DNA of 64,000 bases, taken from assembly GCF_042945595.1 (NCBI RefSeq), contig NZ_CP168493.1, forward strand, positions 248,001-312,000, in the 5' to 3' direction. The position numbers were made by a program, and so were the translations under genes. Each line of letters starts with the position of its first letter. The first letter of the stretch is position 1. The notes beneath the pieces were generated by a model. That model saw nothing but the letters and a program-made list of their open reading frames with translations, was not told where the DNA came from and ran no database searches. The DNA is from Psychrobacillus sp042945595. Lineage in GTDB: Bacteria > Bacillota > Bacilli > Bacillales_A > Planococcaceae. Below, in pieces: positions 11,001-18,003 of the stretch.

Positions 11001-11209
11001 AACAACAAGCGGCAGACCGTGCCCATCGAATGGGACAGCAAAATGAAGTACATGTCATCCGCTTAGTAGCAAAGGGTACCATTGAAGAGAAAATAAATGA
11101 ACTTCAACATAGAAAAAAGAGTCTCATTGATGAGGTTATTCATTCAGGGGGAGACGGGCTGACTTCTATGACGGAGGAAGATATTCGGGAGATATTGATG
11201 ATTGAATGA
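8051..11209 (+). CDS. SWIM zinc finger SNF2-family helicase (YwqA-like)
   Basis: 1052 residues, AAAGGA upstream of ATG. An N-terminal SWIM zinc finger (CTCPP...YCQH, about 69-85) leads into a long family-specific middle region. The C-terminal third is a full SNF2 ATPase: DDMGLGKT (about 624), DEAQ (about 725), ALTGTPIEN, QFTQML and QQAADRAHRMGQ (about 987). It should be a cytosolic dsDNA translocase remodelling protein-DNA complexes. The domain order matches Bacillus YwqA; its substrate is not known. It is alone with no operon partner. A relic of a second copy lies 0.7 kb downstream. Confidence 0.9.
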   Translation: MNFSMSETKIKQLCGVTAFKKGKAYYQAEKVNLHSYQASSSVVEASVKAGDDFNVTVKTDPNGKIAATCTCPPIGLHTYCQHIAAVLLVIQEKQQVEEHLVARMMDLFENESIPPTGKQLHFDNRQTLHVEFTCRPVFQGDGEYAIGIQMSAGSQALRPISHIAKFLHAIEKREPLEYARGLLYAPELYSFPRETDEVLQFLIKSQRVKSKVILQEGLLLISASDWEQLLPLLTKAPAVRFMQDGELYEGIRFGKELALSFALDEGNTTNYELDVKGLERITVLKAYGYALLEGKLFKLPPEDCNRLVELKEMLDQSGKNQLVISENQIEHFMEKVVPGLGKLGNVVIAESISKRVGETPLRVKLFLDRVKHRLLAGLEFHYGHLIINPCEETKETFLHYPGIRRQRNKELQMIQLLEENAFTQTDGGFFLYDEEAEYHFLYHVVAGMEKWVHIYASTAVKMRVQKAYTGPRIKVEVKERMEWLEFRFDLNGIPEKEIQNLMASLEAKQKFYRIPNGNLVSLETPEFLALANFMQDMGLTNDNINEEIRVPLIRGMQLIDSLEQGDLVEPGENFAKLMKNLINPEELNETVPSTLTTVLRDYQKVGFKWFKLLAKYKFGGILADDMGLGKTLQSIAFIESVLPDVRERKLPVLIVCPASLLYNWKNEFEKFTPHINAQIIDGNKAERSSLWKASLGADILITSYPSLRMDTDLFQKHLFHTLFLDEAQAFKNPITKTAKSVKKIQAEYRFALTGTPIENSLDELWSIFHVVFPELLPGRRAFSELRREDVAKRVRPFILRRMKKDVLKELPDKIEMIQFSELQIQQKKLYAAYLAELKHDTLKHLKKESFQKNRIKILAGLTRLRQLCCHPGLFVEGYTGSSAKYEQLMQILEECRLSGRRVLVFSQFTQMLGIIRRQLIRQGTSYFYLDGQTPPADRVELCNRFNNGEGDLFLISLKAGGTGLNLTGADTVILYDLWWNPAVEQQAADRAHRMGQQNEVHVIRLVAKGTIEEKINELQHRKKSLIDEVIHSGGDGLTSMTEEDIREILMIE

Positions 11210-11391
11210 GATAATACTTGTCCCAACTATACATTCATTTAGAGTGACAATGGATGCATTGCAATTAGCAGAAGAACTCCAGTCAAAACTGGATATGTTT
11301 CGTGCATTGGGCAAATGGAATTAATCCATTATGTTGGGAATACCATATGATAGATATGAATGAAAATTTTCATGAAGGTGGTTATACCCTA

Positions 11392-11658
11392 ATGCAGAGG
11401 ATAAAATTTATGATTAAGCAATTCTTAAAAGAGCCTTTGTGGTTTAGAATACTAATCTCTACAACCTTGCTTGTTTCGATTATTTTTAGCAGTTCATTAT
11501 TCTCAGATAATGCTTATTTTCAAAGCTGTTCCAAATTAGCTGCAGCTATCTTTTTTTGTGCTTATGGTTTTAAATTAAGAAAGAGTCTTAAAAACTCATT
11601 CATTTTATTTATATTAGCAGGTATTTGTATCGTTCTATCCATTCTGGCATTATATTAG
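11392..11658 (+). CDS. Small hypothetical membrane protein
   Basis: 88 residues from an ATG preceded by GAAGGTGG at about 10 nt; an in-frame start 30 codons upstream has no ribosome binding site. Three hydrophobic segments are visible: LWFRILISTTLLVSIIF, a central one (KLAAAIFFCAYGF) and FILFILAGICIVLSILAL at the C-terminus. The family is not recognised. It is followed by a terminator at 11.8 kb. Confidence 0.6.
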   Translation: MQRIKFMIKQFLKEPLWFRILISTTLLVSIIFSSSLFSDNAYFQSCSKLAAAIFFCAYGFKLRKSLKNSFILFILAGICIVLSILALY

Positions 11659-11785
11659 AGTTGATTATCCCAGCTTAGTATGAATGGATATGGTAAATCC
11701 CCATTCTGCTAACTGGTAATTACTTTATTAAGGAACAGAAAATTGATCAGACTTTTTTGAAAATGAATGAATCAATTGAATATAT

Positions 11786-11832
11786 TAAGAGCTTGTTTTG
11801 ATCATTTTTTTTTCAAAACAGGCTCTTTTTTT
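11786..11832 (+). terminator. Rho-independent terminator
   Basis: AAGAGCTTGTTTTGA pairs with TCAAAACAGGCTCTT (one mismatch), loop about 10 nt, then a T-run. It ends the small membrane protein transcript. Confidence 0.8.
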
Positions 11833-11870
11833 GTTTATCAAGGTTATTAGAATTAATTTAATCAAGCTTC

Positions 11871-11936
11871 AAAGCTAAAGCTGGGGTGAAAGAAAGGACA
11901 GATTGGTTGGAATTGCGTTTTGATACTATTAATTAG
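11871..11936 (+). pseudogene. Relic of a SWIM/SNF2 helicase gene
   Basis: The frame reads VKERTDWLELRFDTIN then stop. This matches VKERMEWLEFRFDLN inside the intact SNF2 protein (about residue 475). It is a short internal fragment without start or flanks, so a paralogue or duplication has been almost erased here. Apart from this relic and the terminator, 11659-12150 shows no gene. Confidence 0.6.
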
Positions 11937-12150
11937 AGGGAAATTTTTCGAGAAGGAGCTTATAGGAGAAATTCTATTAACAGTGTATTAAAAAGGAGTC
12001 TCGGAATTTTCGTCACAACATATATGCTTATACATCAGACATTGTCATTCACTTTAATAAAGATAAACTCGTTGATTGAAATGTGAAATTGTTTAAAGTT
12101 AGCAACTACAGACTCTGAGGTTTAATCATAAAAATAATTTATCAACCTCT

Positions 12151-12179
12151 TCTTTATGCAAATTGTATCATGTATAATT
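12151..12179 (+). promoter_or_regulatory. Putative sigma-A promoter of the cupin/HD-GYP gene
   Basis: TATAAT at 12174-12179 lies 40 nt upstream of the preferred start, with a weak -35 (TTCTTT) at 17-nt spacing. The -10 is strong; the -35 is poor. Confidence 0.4.
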
Positions 12180-12219
12180 GAAACACTATTCTGAAGGTAG
12201 TATTGGAGGAATAAAGGAC

Positions 12220-13110
12220 ATGATGAATATATTAACTAACCAATCCACTGAAAAGGTTTACTTAAAGAACATGGAACTTTCACTACTAGCTTCTGGGGAT
12301 GGAACTGAGGTTATCCATCATAAATTATATAAAGGTTCCCGTTGGGCTATGGCCCCTGAGGAAAATTGGACAGCATTAGAACATGTTACCATCTTGTCAG
12401 GAAATCTTATATATAATTCACAAGAAGGAAAAATAGTTTTACAACCTGGAGATTCTTTAAGCGCTTGTCCTGTTACAGAGCTTTCTATTTTTTATGCTGA
12501 AACCGAAGTTCAATTTTTATATGTAACATCTCAACCTCAATTTCATGTATATAGCAACTCTCTAAAAGAAATGTACGATTTGGCAGTTTCCGTTGAAGAA
12601 AAGGATGGATACACAGCTGAACATTGCAACCGAATAAAAGAGCTATCCATGGAATTAGGAGCAGCTATGAATTTGTCAGCGGACGAACTCTATATTTTAA
12701 ATCTTGCAGCATTCCTACATGATATAGGAAAGGTAAAAGTGCCTATTCAGATTTTGAATAAGCCAGATAAACTAACAGCTGATGAATTCGATATTATGAA
12801 AAAACATACGACTTGGGGTAAAGAAACGTTAGTGGATACTAATTTAGTGGATCTAATTAATGCTGGAGAAATAATCGAACAACATCACGAACGATATGAT
12901 GGAAAAGGGTATCCTAATCAGCTTAAAGAGGCTGAAATTAGAATAGAGGCCGCAATAATTTCAGTAGTTGATGCATTTGATGCTATGACTACGGATCGTG
13001 TGTACCGAAAAGCAATGAGTGTTAGTGCTGCTCTAGCTGAATTAGAAGTAAACAAAGGCACAATGTTTCATCCAGTGGTATTAGAAAAGTTTTTAACCAT
13101 AATGAATTAA
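12220..13110 (+). CDS. Cupin/HD-GYP domain putative c-di-GMP phosphodiesterase
   Basis: 296 residues from ATG 12220, chosen because GGAGG lies 10 nt upstream; the longer frame would begin inside the promoter. A cupin-like beta domain fills about residues 20-110 (LSGNLIYNS...LQPGDSLSACP). The HD-GYP domain has FLHDIGKVKVP (about 165), the HHERYDGKGYP signature and DAFDAMTTDRVYR. HD-GYP proteins hydrolyse cyclic di-GMP, so this is a soluble phosphodiesterase possibly gated by the cupin domain. There is no receiver or membrane anchor. The activity is inferred from intact HD and GYP motifs. Confidence 0.85.
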   Translation: MMNILTNQSTEKVYLKNMELSLLASGDGTEVIHHKLYKGSRWAMAPEENWTALEHVTILSGNLIYNSQEGKIVLQPGDSLSACPVTELSIFYAETEVQFLYVTSQPQFHVYSNSLKEMYDLAVSVEEKDGYTAEHCNRIKELSMELGAAMNLSADELYILNLAAFLHDIGKVKVPIQILNKPDKLTADEFDIMKKHTTWGKETLVDTNLVDLINAGEIIEQHHERYDGKGYPNQLKEAEIRIEAAIISVVDAFDAMTTDRVYRKAMSVSAALAELEVNKGTMFHPVVLEKFLTIMN

Positions 13111-13135
13111 TAATTTTTGAAGGAGGTGAAAACAT

Positions 13136-13423
13136 ATGAAAAAATTGTTATTAACACTTACATTCTTAGTATTGTTTAGCTCTTTGTACAGTGCAAGTGC
13201 TGAAGCAGCATATCTGAAGAGTTCTGATAAAACAATCTCCATAAATACTGGACTTAAACTTACTATTCCTTTAAATCTTGGAGAAAAAGCTTTCAAACTA
13301 CAAGAGAATGTTCATGACATTATTACTAAATCAACTGGTTTAGAAGTTGATCATTATTATTTATGGTTAGAAGTAGATGGTGAAAAGGTTATTGGAATTG
13401 ACCCAGCTAAAGGGATGTTCTAA
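13136..13423 (+). CDS. Small secreted hypothetical protein
   Basis: 95 residues with an AAGGAGGTG ribosome binding site. A clear Sec signal peptide (MKKLLLTLTFLVLF...) has a probable cleavage after ASAEA near residue 24. The mature part (about 70 residues) has no cysteines and no motif I recognise. It starts 26 nt after the HD-GYP gene and could be cotranscribed. Confidence 0.65.
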   Translation: MKKLLLTLTFLVLFSSLYSASAEAAYLKSSDKTISINTGLKLTIPLNLGEKAFKLQENVHDIITKSTGLEVDHYYLWLEVDGEKVIGIDPAKGMF

Positions 13424-13530
13424 GATAGAGCATCACTTATCTCGGGTAGCTTAGTTTTTTCTTTTGGCTCTAAATAAGTGAATCAGTAGTTGAGTTATAG
13501 AAATAACTTTGAAATGATTCAGATTGAAAA

Positions 13531-13633
13531 AAAAACTCCTCTCTAAGGCTGCACTGAACCCCGAATAGTGGACACTTTAATAAAGTGACCCAATTTTGGG
13601 TTCAGTTCATAAAACAGAGAGGAGTTGTTTTTG
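13531..13633. repeat. Nested inverted-repeat element, IS3-end-like
   Basis: The outer arms AACTCCTCTCT (13534-13544) and AGAGAGGAGTT (13616-13626) are perfect complements. Inside are a second pair, CTGAACCC/GGGTTCAG (13554-13561 and 13598-13605), and a palindrome CACTTTAATAAAGTG (13573-13587). The inner ends TGAACCC and GTGGACAC resemble IS3-family termini. It looks like a non-autonomous or collapsed insertion sequence; it also makes an A/T-flanked hairpin able to terminate transcription both ways between the flanking convergent genes. Confidence 0.6.
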
Positions 13634-13683
13634 TATAAATATCTAGATGGCATGGAGATGTAGAGGTATGAATTTACAGAAAA

Positions 13684-14661
13684 TTACCTCTTCGAAGCGC
13701 GGTATCCAGCAGCCAGTGCTGCAGCTTTACTACAAAACATTGCCTCTGGTTCTGTAATATCATAAAATTGACCCCCTAGGACATGAAATATTTTCTCTCC
13801 ACTGGAGCTAATATTTCCTTTTATATTACAGGAACCTGAAGTCGGTTTTTCTTCCTGTTTCGGCTTGGGTTGTGTTTTTGGAGTCTCAGCTGGTTCTGAT
13901 TTTTTCTCTTCCGTATGATAACCGTCTTCCTGCGCATAGTTTTCGATACTCCAAATCCCAATTCTTTGTTTTTGCGCTTTTTGTTGTAGTTCCCTAAATT
14001 GGTCAATGTATTTCACATCTGGTTGGAAAACAGCTACACGTGCAAGACCTTTTTCAATTAATGTTTCATTGAAAAGTTTTCCATCTATCCACACATACCG
14101 GAGCAATCGTCCATACCTGTCACGCTCGGAGACATCTTTTTCAAGCTCTATCTCTTCACCAGTTAAAGTGTTTTTTGTAAAAGAACTTGCTTCCGGTCCG
14201 AATGGTTGGACACCTAGTTTAGGATGTTTTGTCTCAGGTGTATCAACAAGAATCAAACGGACAGTCTCTTCTTTACCATTCACTTTTACTTTAATCGTAT
14301 CCCCGTCAACAACGCGAGTGACAACTGCAGAAGTTAAAACCGTGCTGAGTGGACTATTCGATTCATCTTTTTTCTCACTCAACTTAGTTGTAGTGGGGAT
14401 AGGGAGAGTATTTTCTTTATCTGTTTCTTCATCCACTTGTTTTGACGGTGCAACAGTTTCGTTTATATTTTCCTCTTAAGTAATCGTTGCGCTTTCTACT
14501 TCATTTTCGCTTTGATCTTGATTATTTTTTTGCTCCAGCCAAAAAAAGAGACTAATAATAAACGAGATTAATAAAAGTGCACCATAGATCTTACCCATTC
14601 TATTTCTATTTCTTTTAACGAAACCTTCTTTGGAAGGCTTTTTTTCTTTTTGTGCACCCAT
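13684..14661 (-). pseudogene. Membrane-anchored thermonuclease (SNase), interrupted by one in-frame stop
   Basis: The best start is ATG 14661 with AGGAG 6 nt upstream. The first part encodes a basic N-terminus and one transmembrane helix (IYGALLLISFIISLFFWL). An in-frame TAA at 14476-14478 interrupts the linker; the same frame then runs on without a shift through the nuclease. The SNase domain keeps the catalytic Arg/Glu/Arg set in VRLILVDTPET and DRYGRLLRYVW. After a Pro/Lys/Glu linker comes a C-terminal module with FHVLGGQFYD and MFCSKAAALAAGYR, common on secreted Bacillus nucleases. Either the gene is broken by one nonsense mutation or a GTG at 14436 restarts an unanchored nuclease. Confidence 0.75.
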
Positions 14662-14704
14662 ACAAAACTCCTGTTTTCTATTAAATTTCGGTGATTTTCC
14701 TGGC

Positions 14705-14760
14705 AGCATCCCTGTGTCAGACTCAATTGTTCCCCAAGCTGTACCTGACATAGGGATGCT
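14705..14760. repeat. Long hairpin upstream of the nuclease gene
   Basis: AGCATCCCTGTGTCA (14705-14719) pairs with TGACATAGGGATGCT (14746-14760), 15 bp with one G-U, around a 26-nt loop. It lies in the 5' leader of the leftward nuclease gene. No poly-T follows, so it is a repeat or mRNA structure and not a plain terminator. Confidence 0.55.
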
Positions 14761-14955
14761 CTAAAAAGTATAACACGTTAAATATATCAAGTTCGGTGGT
14801 CTGGAAGAAAACCTTGAATAGCAAACTTTCCGGGAACATCGCATAAATTTAGTAGTGGTGTTAAAATAAACTGGCAATTTCGAAATATCTTACTTAAACT
14901 AATGCTTTATCGGTTAAAAATAATGAAAAAACATTAAAAGAGGAGAGAAGGGGAG

Positions 14956-15309
14956 ATGAAATTAAAAATTTTATATTTAGCAATAACGATGTTGTCATTA
15001 TTGCTGATTGTCGGTTGTTCGAATGATAACAGTTCAGATAAAACATTGGATAATGAGAGTTACGAAAGTGTTAGAGAAGTTGTATGGGATTTTATAGTTG
15101 AACAAGGTTGGAGTCATAATTATTCTAAGGAAAATTGGAGAAATGCAACGGTAAAGAAAGAAGTTGCTGATGATAGCTATAAAACGTTAGATGCAACTTA
15201 TTATGGAAAAGAGATATTAATTGTTACTTTAGAAGATGCAGTAGCAGCACCATTAATATTTGTTGACCCTAAAAACAATGAAGTAATTGGCTACATACCA
15301 GGTGAATAA
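14956..15309 (+). CDS. Small lipoprotein, hypothetical
   Basis: 117 residues with a ribosome binding site GAGAGAAGGGGAG before ATG. Lipoprotein signal peptide with lipobox LIVGC (Cys near 21), then a Ser/Asn/Asp linker and a compact domain (about 40-115) with WDFIVEQGW and APLIFVDPKNNEVIGYIPG, which looks like a small anchored alpha/beta fold. The family is not recognised. A non-coding stretch up to about 15.43 kb follows, with fragments of frame that suggest decay. Confidence 0.65.
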   Translation: MKLKILYLAITMLSLLLIVGCSNDNSSDKTLDNESYESVREVVWDFIVEQGWSHNYSKENWRNATVKKEVADDSYKTLDATYYGKEILIVTLEDAVAAPLIFVDPKNNEVIGYIPGE

Positions 15310-15437
15310 TACTTATAACTTTACGGTTAACCAACCAAAACAAGAAGGTATAACGACTGTAACTGTAGAAGATAGCAAAGGAAGTAGCCACTGCCGCTTT
15401 TAATAAAGAGGTGGGAGCAACTTTTAGGAGTGAGGCA

Positions 15438-15710
15438 ATGAATATCGAAAATCAAATGGACAAAAATGAATCGGGTAATAGAAAGATTCAAAAGTTAATA
15501 TTAATATTAATCTTTTTATTAATAATACTTTCTTCTTTTTATCCAAAATTAACGAGTATTTCTTTAATTCTTCTAGGTTTAATGCTCATATTAGCCTCTT
15601 GGAAATGGAAAGAAAAGTATAGAAAGTATTTCCTTATTGAAATGATCTTATCACTAATAACAATTGTCTTCGCGATATTAAAGCTATTGAACATAACTCC
15701 ATGGGGATAA
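15438..15710 (+). CDS. Small hypothetical membrane protein
   Basis: 90 residues from ATG 15438, with AGGAG 7 nt upstream; the longer frame has no ribosome binding site. A charged N-terminus (about 20 residues) is followed by three hydrophobic stretches (LILILIFLLIILSSFYP, SISLILLGLMLILASW, IEMILSLITIVFAILKLL). Probably cotranscribed with the next small membrane gene 19 nt downstream. No family recognised. Confidence 0.6.
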   Translation: MNIENQMDKNESGNRKIQKLILILIFLLIILSSFYPKLTSISLILLGLMLILASWKWKEKYRKYFLIEMILSLITIVFAILKLLNITPWG

Positions 15711-15729
15711 TTTAAGGAGGTATTAACCG

Positions 15730-15918
15730 GTGAAATATTTAAAAGTTTTTATTAGTATTATCTTAATTTTCTTTGGTAGTACGTTGTTAAATATAACCAT
15801 TCATGGTGAGCTGATGGATAATATAATAATTAAAGTATTGGGTGGACTTATGATGCTTGTGGGTGTTGTTTCAGGAAGAAGGGCAATCAAAAAAGGTAAA
15901 TTAAAGAACGTGGAATAA
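15730..15918 (+). CDS. Small two-helix membrane protein
   Basis: 62 residues from a GTG with a near-perfect AAGGAGGT 8 nt upstream. Two hydrophobic helices (VFISIILIFFGSTLL and IIKVLGGLMMLVGVVSG) and a basic tail (RRAIKKGKLK). It forms a short operon with the preceding gene. Function unknown. Confidence 0.6.
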   Translation: MKYLKVFISIILIFFGSTLLNITIHGELMDNIIIKVLGGLMMLVGVVSGRRAIKKGKLKNVE

Positions 15919-16114
15919 GAGAAATTACTACTTACAATATATTCTTGGTTGTAAAAGGTATTATGTTTATGTCAAACCAATTTAAATTACAGAAATCGAT
16001 TTCGAACTAGAAAAACTCAAATGATAATCTTATCTCATGATACCTGTTGTATAATGGGTAAATTGAATATGCGAGAAATGAAACTAGTCATTCTTGAAGA
16101 TAAGGAGGTTCACC

Positions 16115-16435
16115 TTGGATTCACTGGAAAAGGTTATTTATTATGTTGTGCAAATAGGCGAGCGCTACTACAAACATACAGATGGTATAGCTACCTACAC
16201 AGAAGATGAAGAACAGGCATATGCATTTACGAATCTAGCCGATGTGAAGGAAAAGGCTATTGAGATACAAGGTACTGTGCATAAAAGAGAAGTTAGTTAC
16301 AAGGAACTGCAAGAATTATCAGAGCAACATGAGGAAGAATATATGCGATTGCCAGTGGAGGAAAAGGAAGCAATTGAAACATTTTGTCAGTATTTAATAG
16401 ATATAAAAGACGGTAAAGGTAAAGTTCTTATATGA
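16115..16435 (+). CDS. Hypothetical cytosolic protein
   Basis: 106 residues. I place the start at TTG 16115 because AAGGAGG lies 6 nt before it; upstream starts lack such a site. The protein is acidic, soluble and lacks cysteines; it begins with a beta-rich half (IYYVVQIGERYYKHTDG) and ends in a Glu-rich helix. No family recognised. It is the last gene before the defence island and is closed by the terminator at 16.55 kb. Confidence 0.55.
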   Translation: MDSLEKVIYYVVQIGERYYKHTDGIATYTEDEEQAYAFTNLADVKEKAIEIQGTVHKREVSYKELQELSEQHEEEYMRLPVEEKEAIETFCQYLIDIKDGKGKVLI

Positions 16436-16539
16436 ATTCAAATTACATAAAAAATGATCAACTTTTCGACATTTGGATATTTGGACATACGACATAATTT
16501 TAATTAAGTCGTATGGCCAAAACGTAGAGATGTGAAATG

Positions 16540-16590
16540 AACCAAAAAAGATAGAGTAAGGATTCCTAATGAACCTTACTCTATCTTTTC
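16540..16590. terminator. Bidirectional terminator at the left edge of the defence island
   Basis: The 12-bp stem GATAGAGTAAGG/CCTTACTCTATC has A-runs before and T-runs after, so it can stop transcripts from both sides: the hypothetical gene on the left and the leftward methyltransferase on the right. Confidence 0.85.
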
Positions 16591-16607
16591 GATTTTAAAA
16601 CTTTAAT

Positions 16608-17882
16608 CTAATCAAATAGACTTAATTGTTGAGATGTGCTGCGATTATCAATAATATTATTCAAGTTTTTAACACTCCATTGAGCAATAGGAGTAGCGAT
16701 GGCTCGAGCTAGTTCAACAGGAACCGCATTGCCAATTTGTTTGTATATTTTATCAAGTCTACCATTTTTACTAATATTTAAGTTGTTGCCTTCGGAAAAT
16801 TGGAACCAGTCTGGGAATGTTTGAATGCGGGCAATCTCTTTAACTGAAAGGCGTCTATGCATATTCTCACCACCAGGTAATATCCATTGATCGGTACCTG
16901 TTTTTTTCATAGCTTCACCACCCGGATGTAATGGTGCTTGTCTTCCTGAAGCTTGAATGGTAAAACTTTGCTCATCCCATGTTTTTTTACGATTTCGAGA
17001 AAGGTAGATAGGTGAATAGCTTCCTTCATAACATTCGCCTGGATCATTTTCCAAATCACCGATAACATCATGTAAAGTGACAAAAGGTTGTTGGCTCTTC
17101 CCGTTTCCGTGAGTAGGATCTGGAAACTGATAGTCAAAATCAATATCTTCTCGTACACCTACGATAAACACACGTTCGCGAATTTGAGGAACACCGAAAT
17201 CGCGTGCATTGACTAGCTTAAATTTAACTTTGTAACCTGCTGATTCAAAGTCTTGAATAATTTGTTTAATAACTTCGCCCTTGCCCAGCGTGAGCATGCC
17301 TTTTACGTTCTCGGCAATAAAGAAACTTGGTTTTGTCTTTATAAGTGAACGAATAAAATGGATATAAAGAAAGTTTCGTTCGTCATCAATTAAACGTGGA
17401 CCAGCCTCACTAAAGCCTGGGCACGGGAAACCTCCTAATATGATGTCGCAATTCGGGAAATCCTTTACTTTTCTAATATCCATTTCTTGTTGTACCACTG
17501 TTTCCGGGAAATTTAATTTATAGGATTGGTTAGCTTCCTTAAACATATCAATGGAATAAATTGTATGAAATAGGCTTTCATGTCGATTCTCAAAAAAACT
17601 ATTCCGTGACAATACTAATTGATCGGTTTTTCCTTTTCCAAGTATCGCGTCAAGACCAGCTAATTCAAATCCAAGATCTAGACCACCACAACCCGAAAAT
17701 AAACTGACTAAATTGAGTTTATACGTTTTGCGACAAAAAGTATCGGAAAAGTCCTGATCTGATAAGGTTTGAGAATTTGCATGCTCTTGATAAATTTTAT
17801 CTATTAATAAATCTTTAATTTGCTTTTCATCATACTCTTTTAGGGGACGAAACTTCGCTCTGCCTCGCTCTGCAATTTTCAT
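16608..17882 (-). CDS. DNA (cytosine-5) methyltransferase, DISARM DrmMII candidate
   Basis: 424 residues, ATG with GGAGG upstream. All C5-methyltransferase motifs are present in order: I (LFSGCGGLDLGF), IV (GGFPCPGFSEAG, catalytic Cys), VI (FIAENVKG), VIII (VPQIRERVF), IX (RRLSVKEIARIQTFP) and X (KQIGNAVP). The target-recognition region has SRNRKKTWDEQSFTIQASG, strikingly like the corresponding stretch of M.HaeIII, so GGCC or a related site such as GGNCC is plausible. It is divergent from the defence genes, as expected for the protective methylase of a DISARM class 2 or type II system. Motif IV has PCP where most have PCQ. Confidence 0.9.
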   Translation of the reverse strand: MKIAERGRAKFRPLKEYDEKQIKDLLIDKIYQEHANSQTLSDQDFSDTFCRKTYKLNLVSLFSGCGGLDLGFELAGLDAILGKGKTDQLVLSRNSFFENRHESLFHTIYSIDMFKEANQSYKLNFPETVVQQEMDIRKVKDFPNCDIILGGFPCPGFSEAGPRLIDDERNFLYIHFIRSLIKTKPSFFIAENVKGMLTLGKGEVIKQIIQDFESAGYKVKFKLVNARDFGVPQIRERVFIVGVREDIDFDYQFPDPTHGNGKSQQPFVTLHDVIGDLENDPGECYEGSYSPIYLSRNRKKTWDEQSFTIQASGRQAPLHPGGEAMKKTGTDQWILPGGENMHRRLSVKEIARIQTFPDWFQFSEGNNLNISKNGRLDKIYKQIGNAVPVELARAIATPIAQWSVKNLNNIIDNRSTSQQLSLFD

Positions 17883-18003
17883 GTTACGAACCTCCGATGT
17901 TTAATATTTATTTTAACACGTATCCATAGAAAAGGCCACCGAATTAAATTGTATGAAATTTCTATTAACTACGATAAAATAATTGGTAATGGGAGGGAAT
18001 TAT

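Noticed and set aside
14006..14479. A 157-codon plus-strand frame
   Set aside because: It is the antisense of the thermonuclease, Ser/Thr/Phe-rich as expected of a shadow frame.
16608..17882. Housekeeping dcm or an isolated solitary methylase
   Set aside because: Its divergent placement next to DrmA/DrmB and HaeIII-like recognition region tie it to the defence island.
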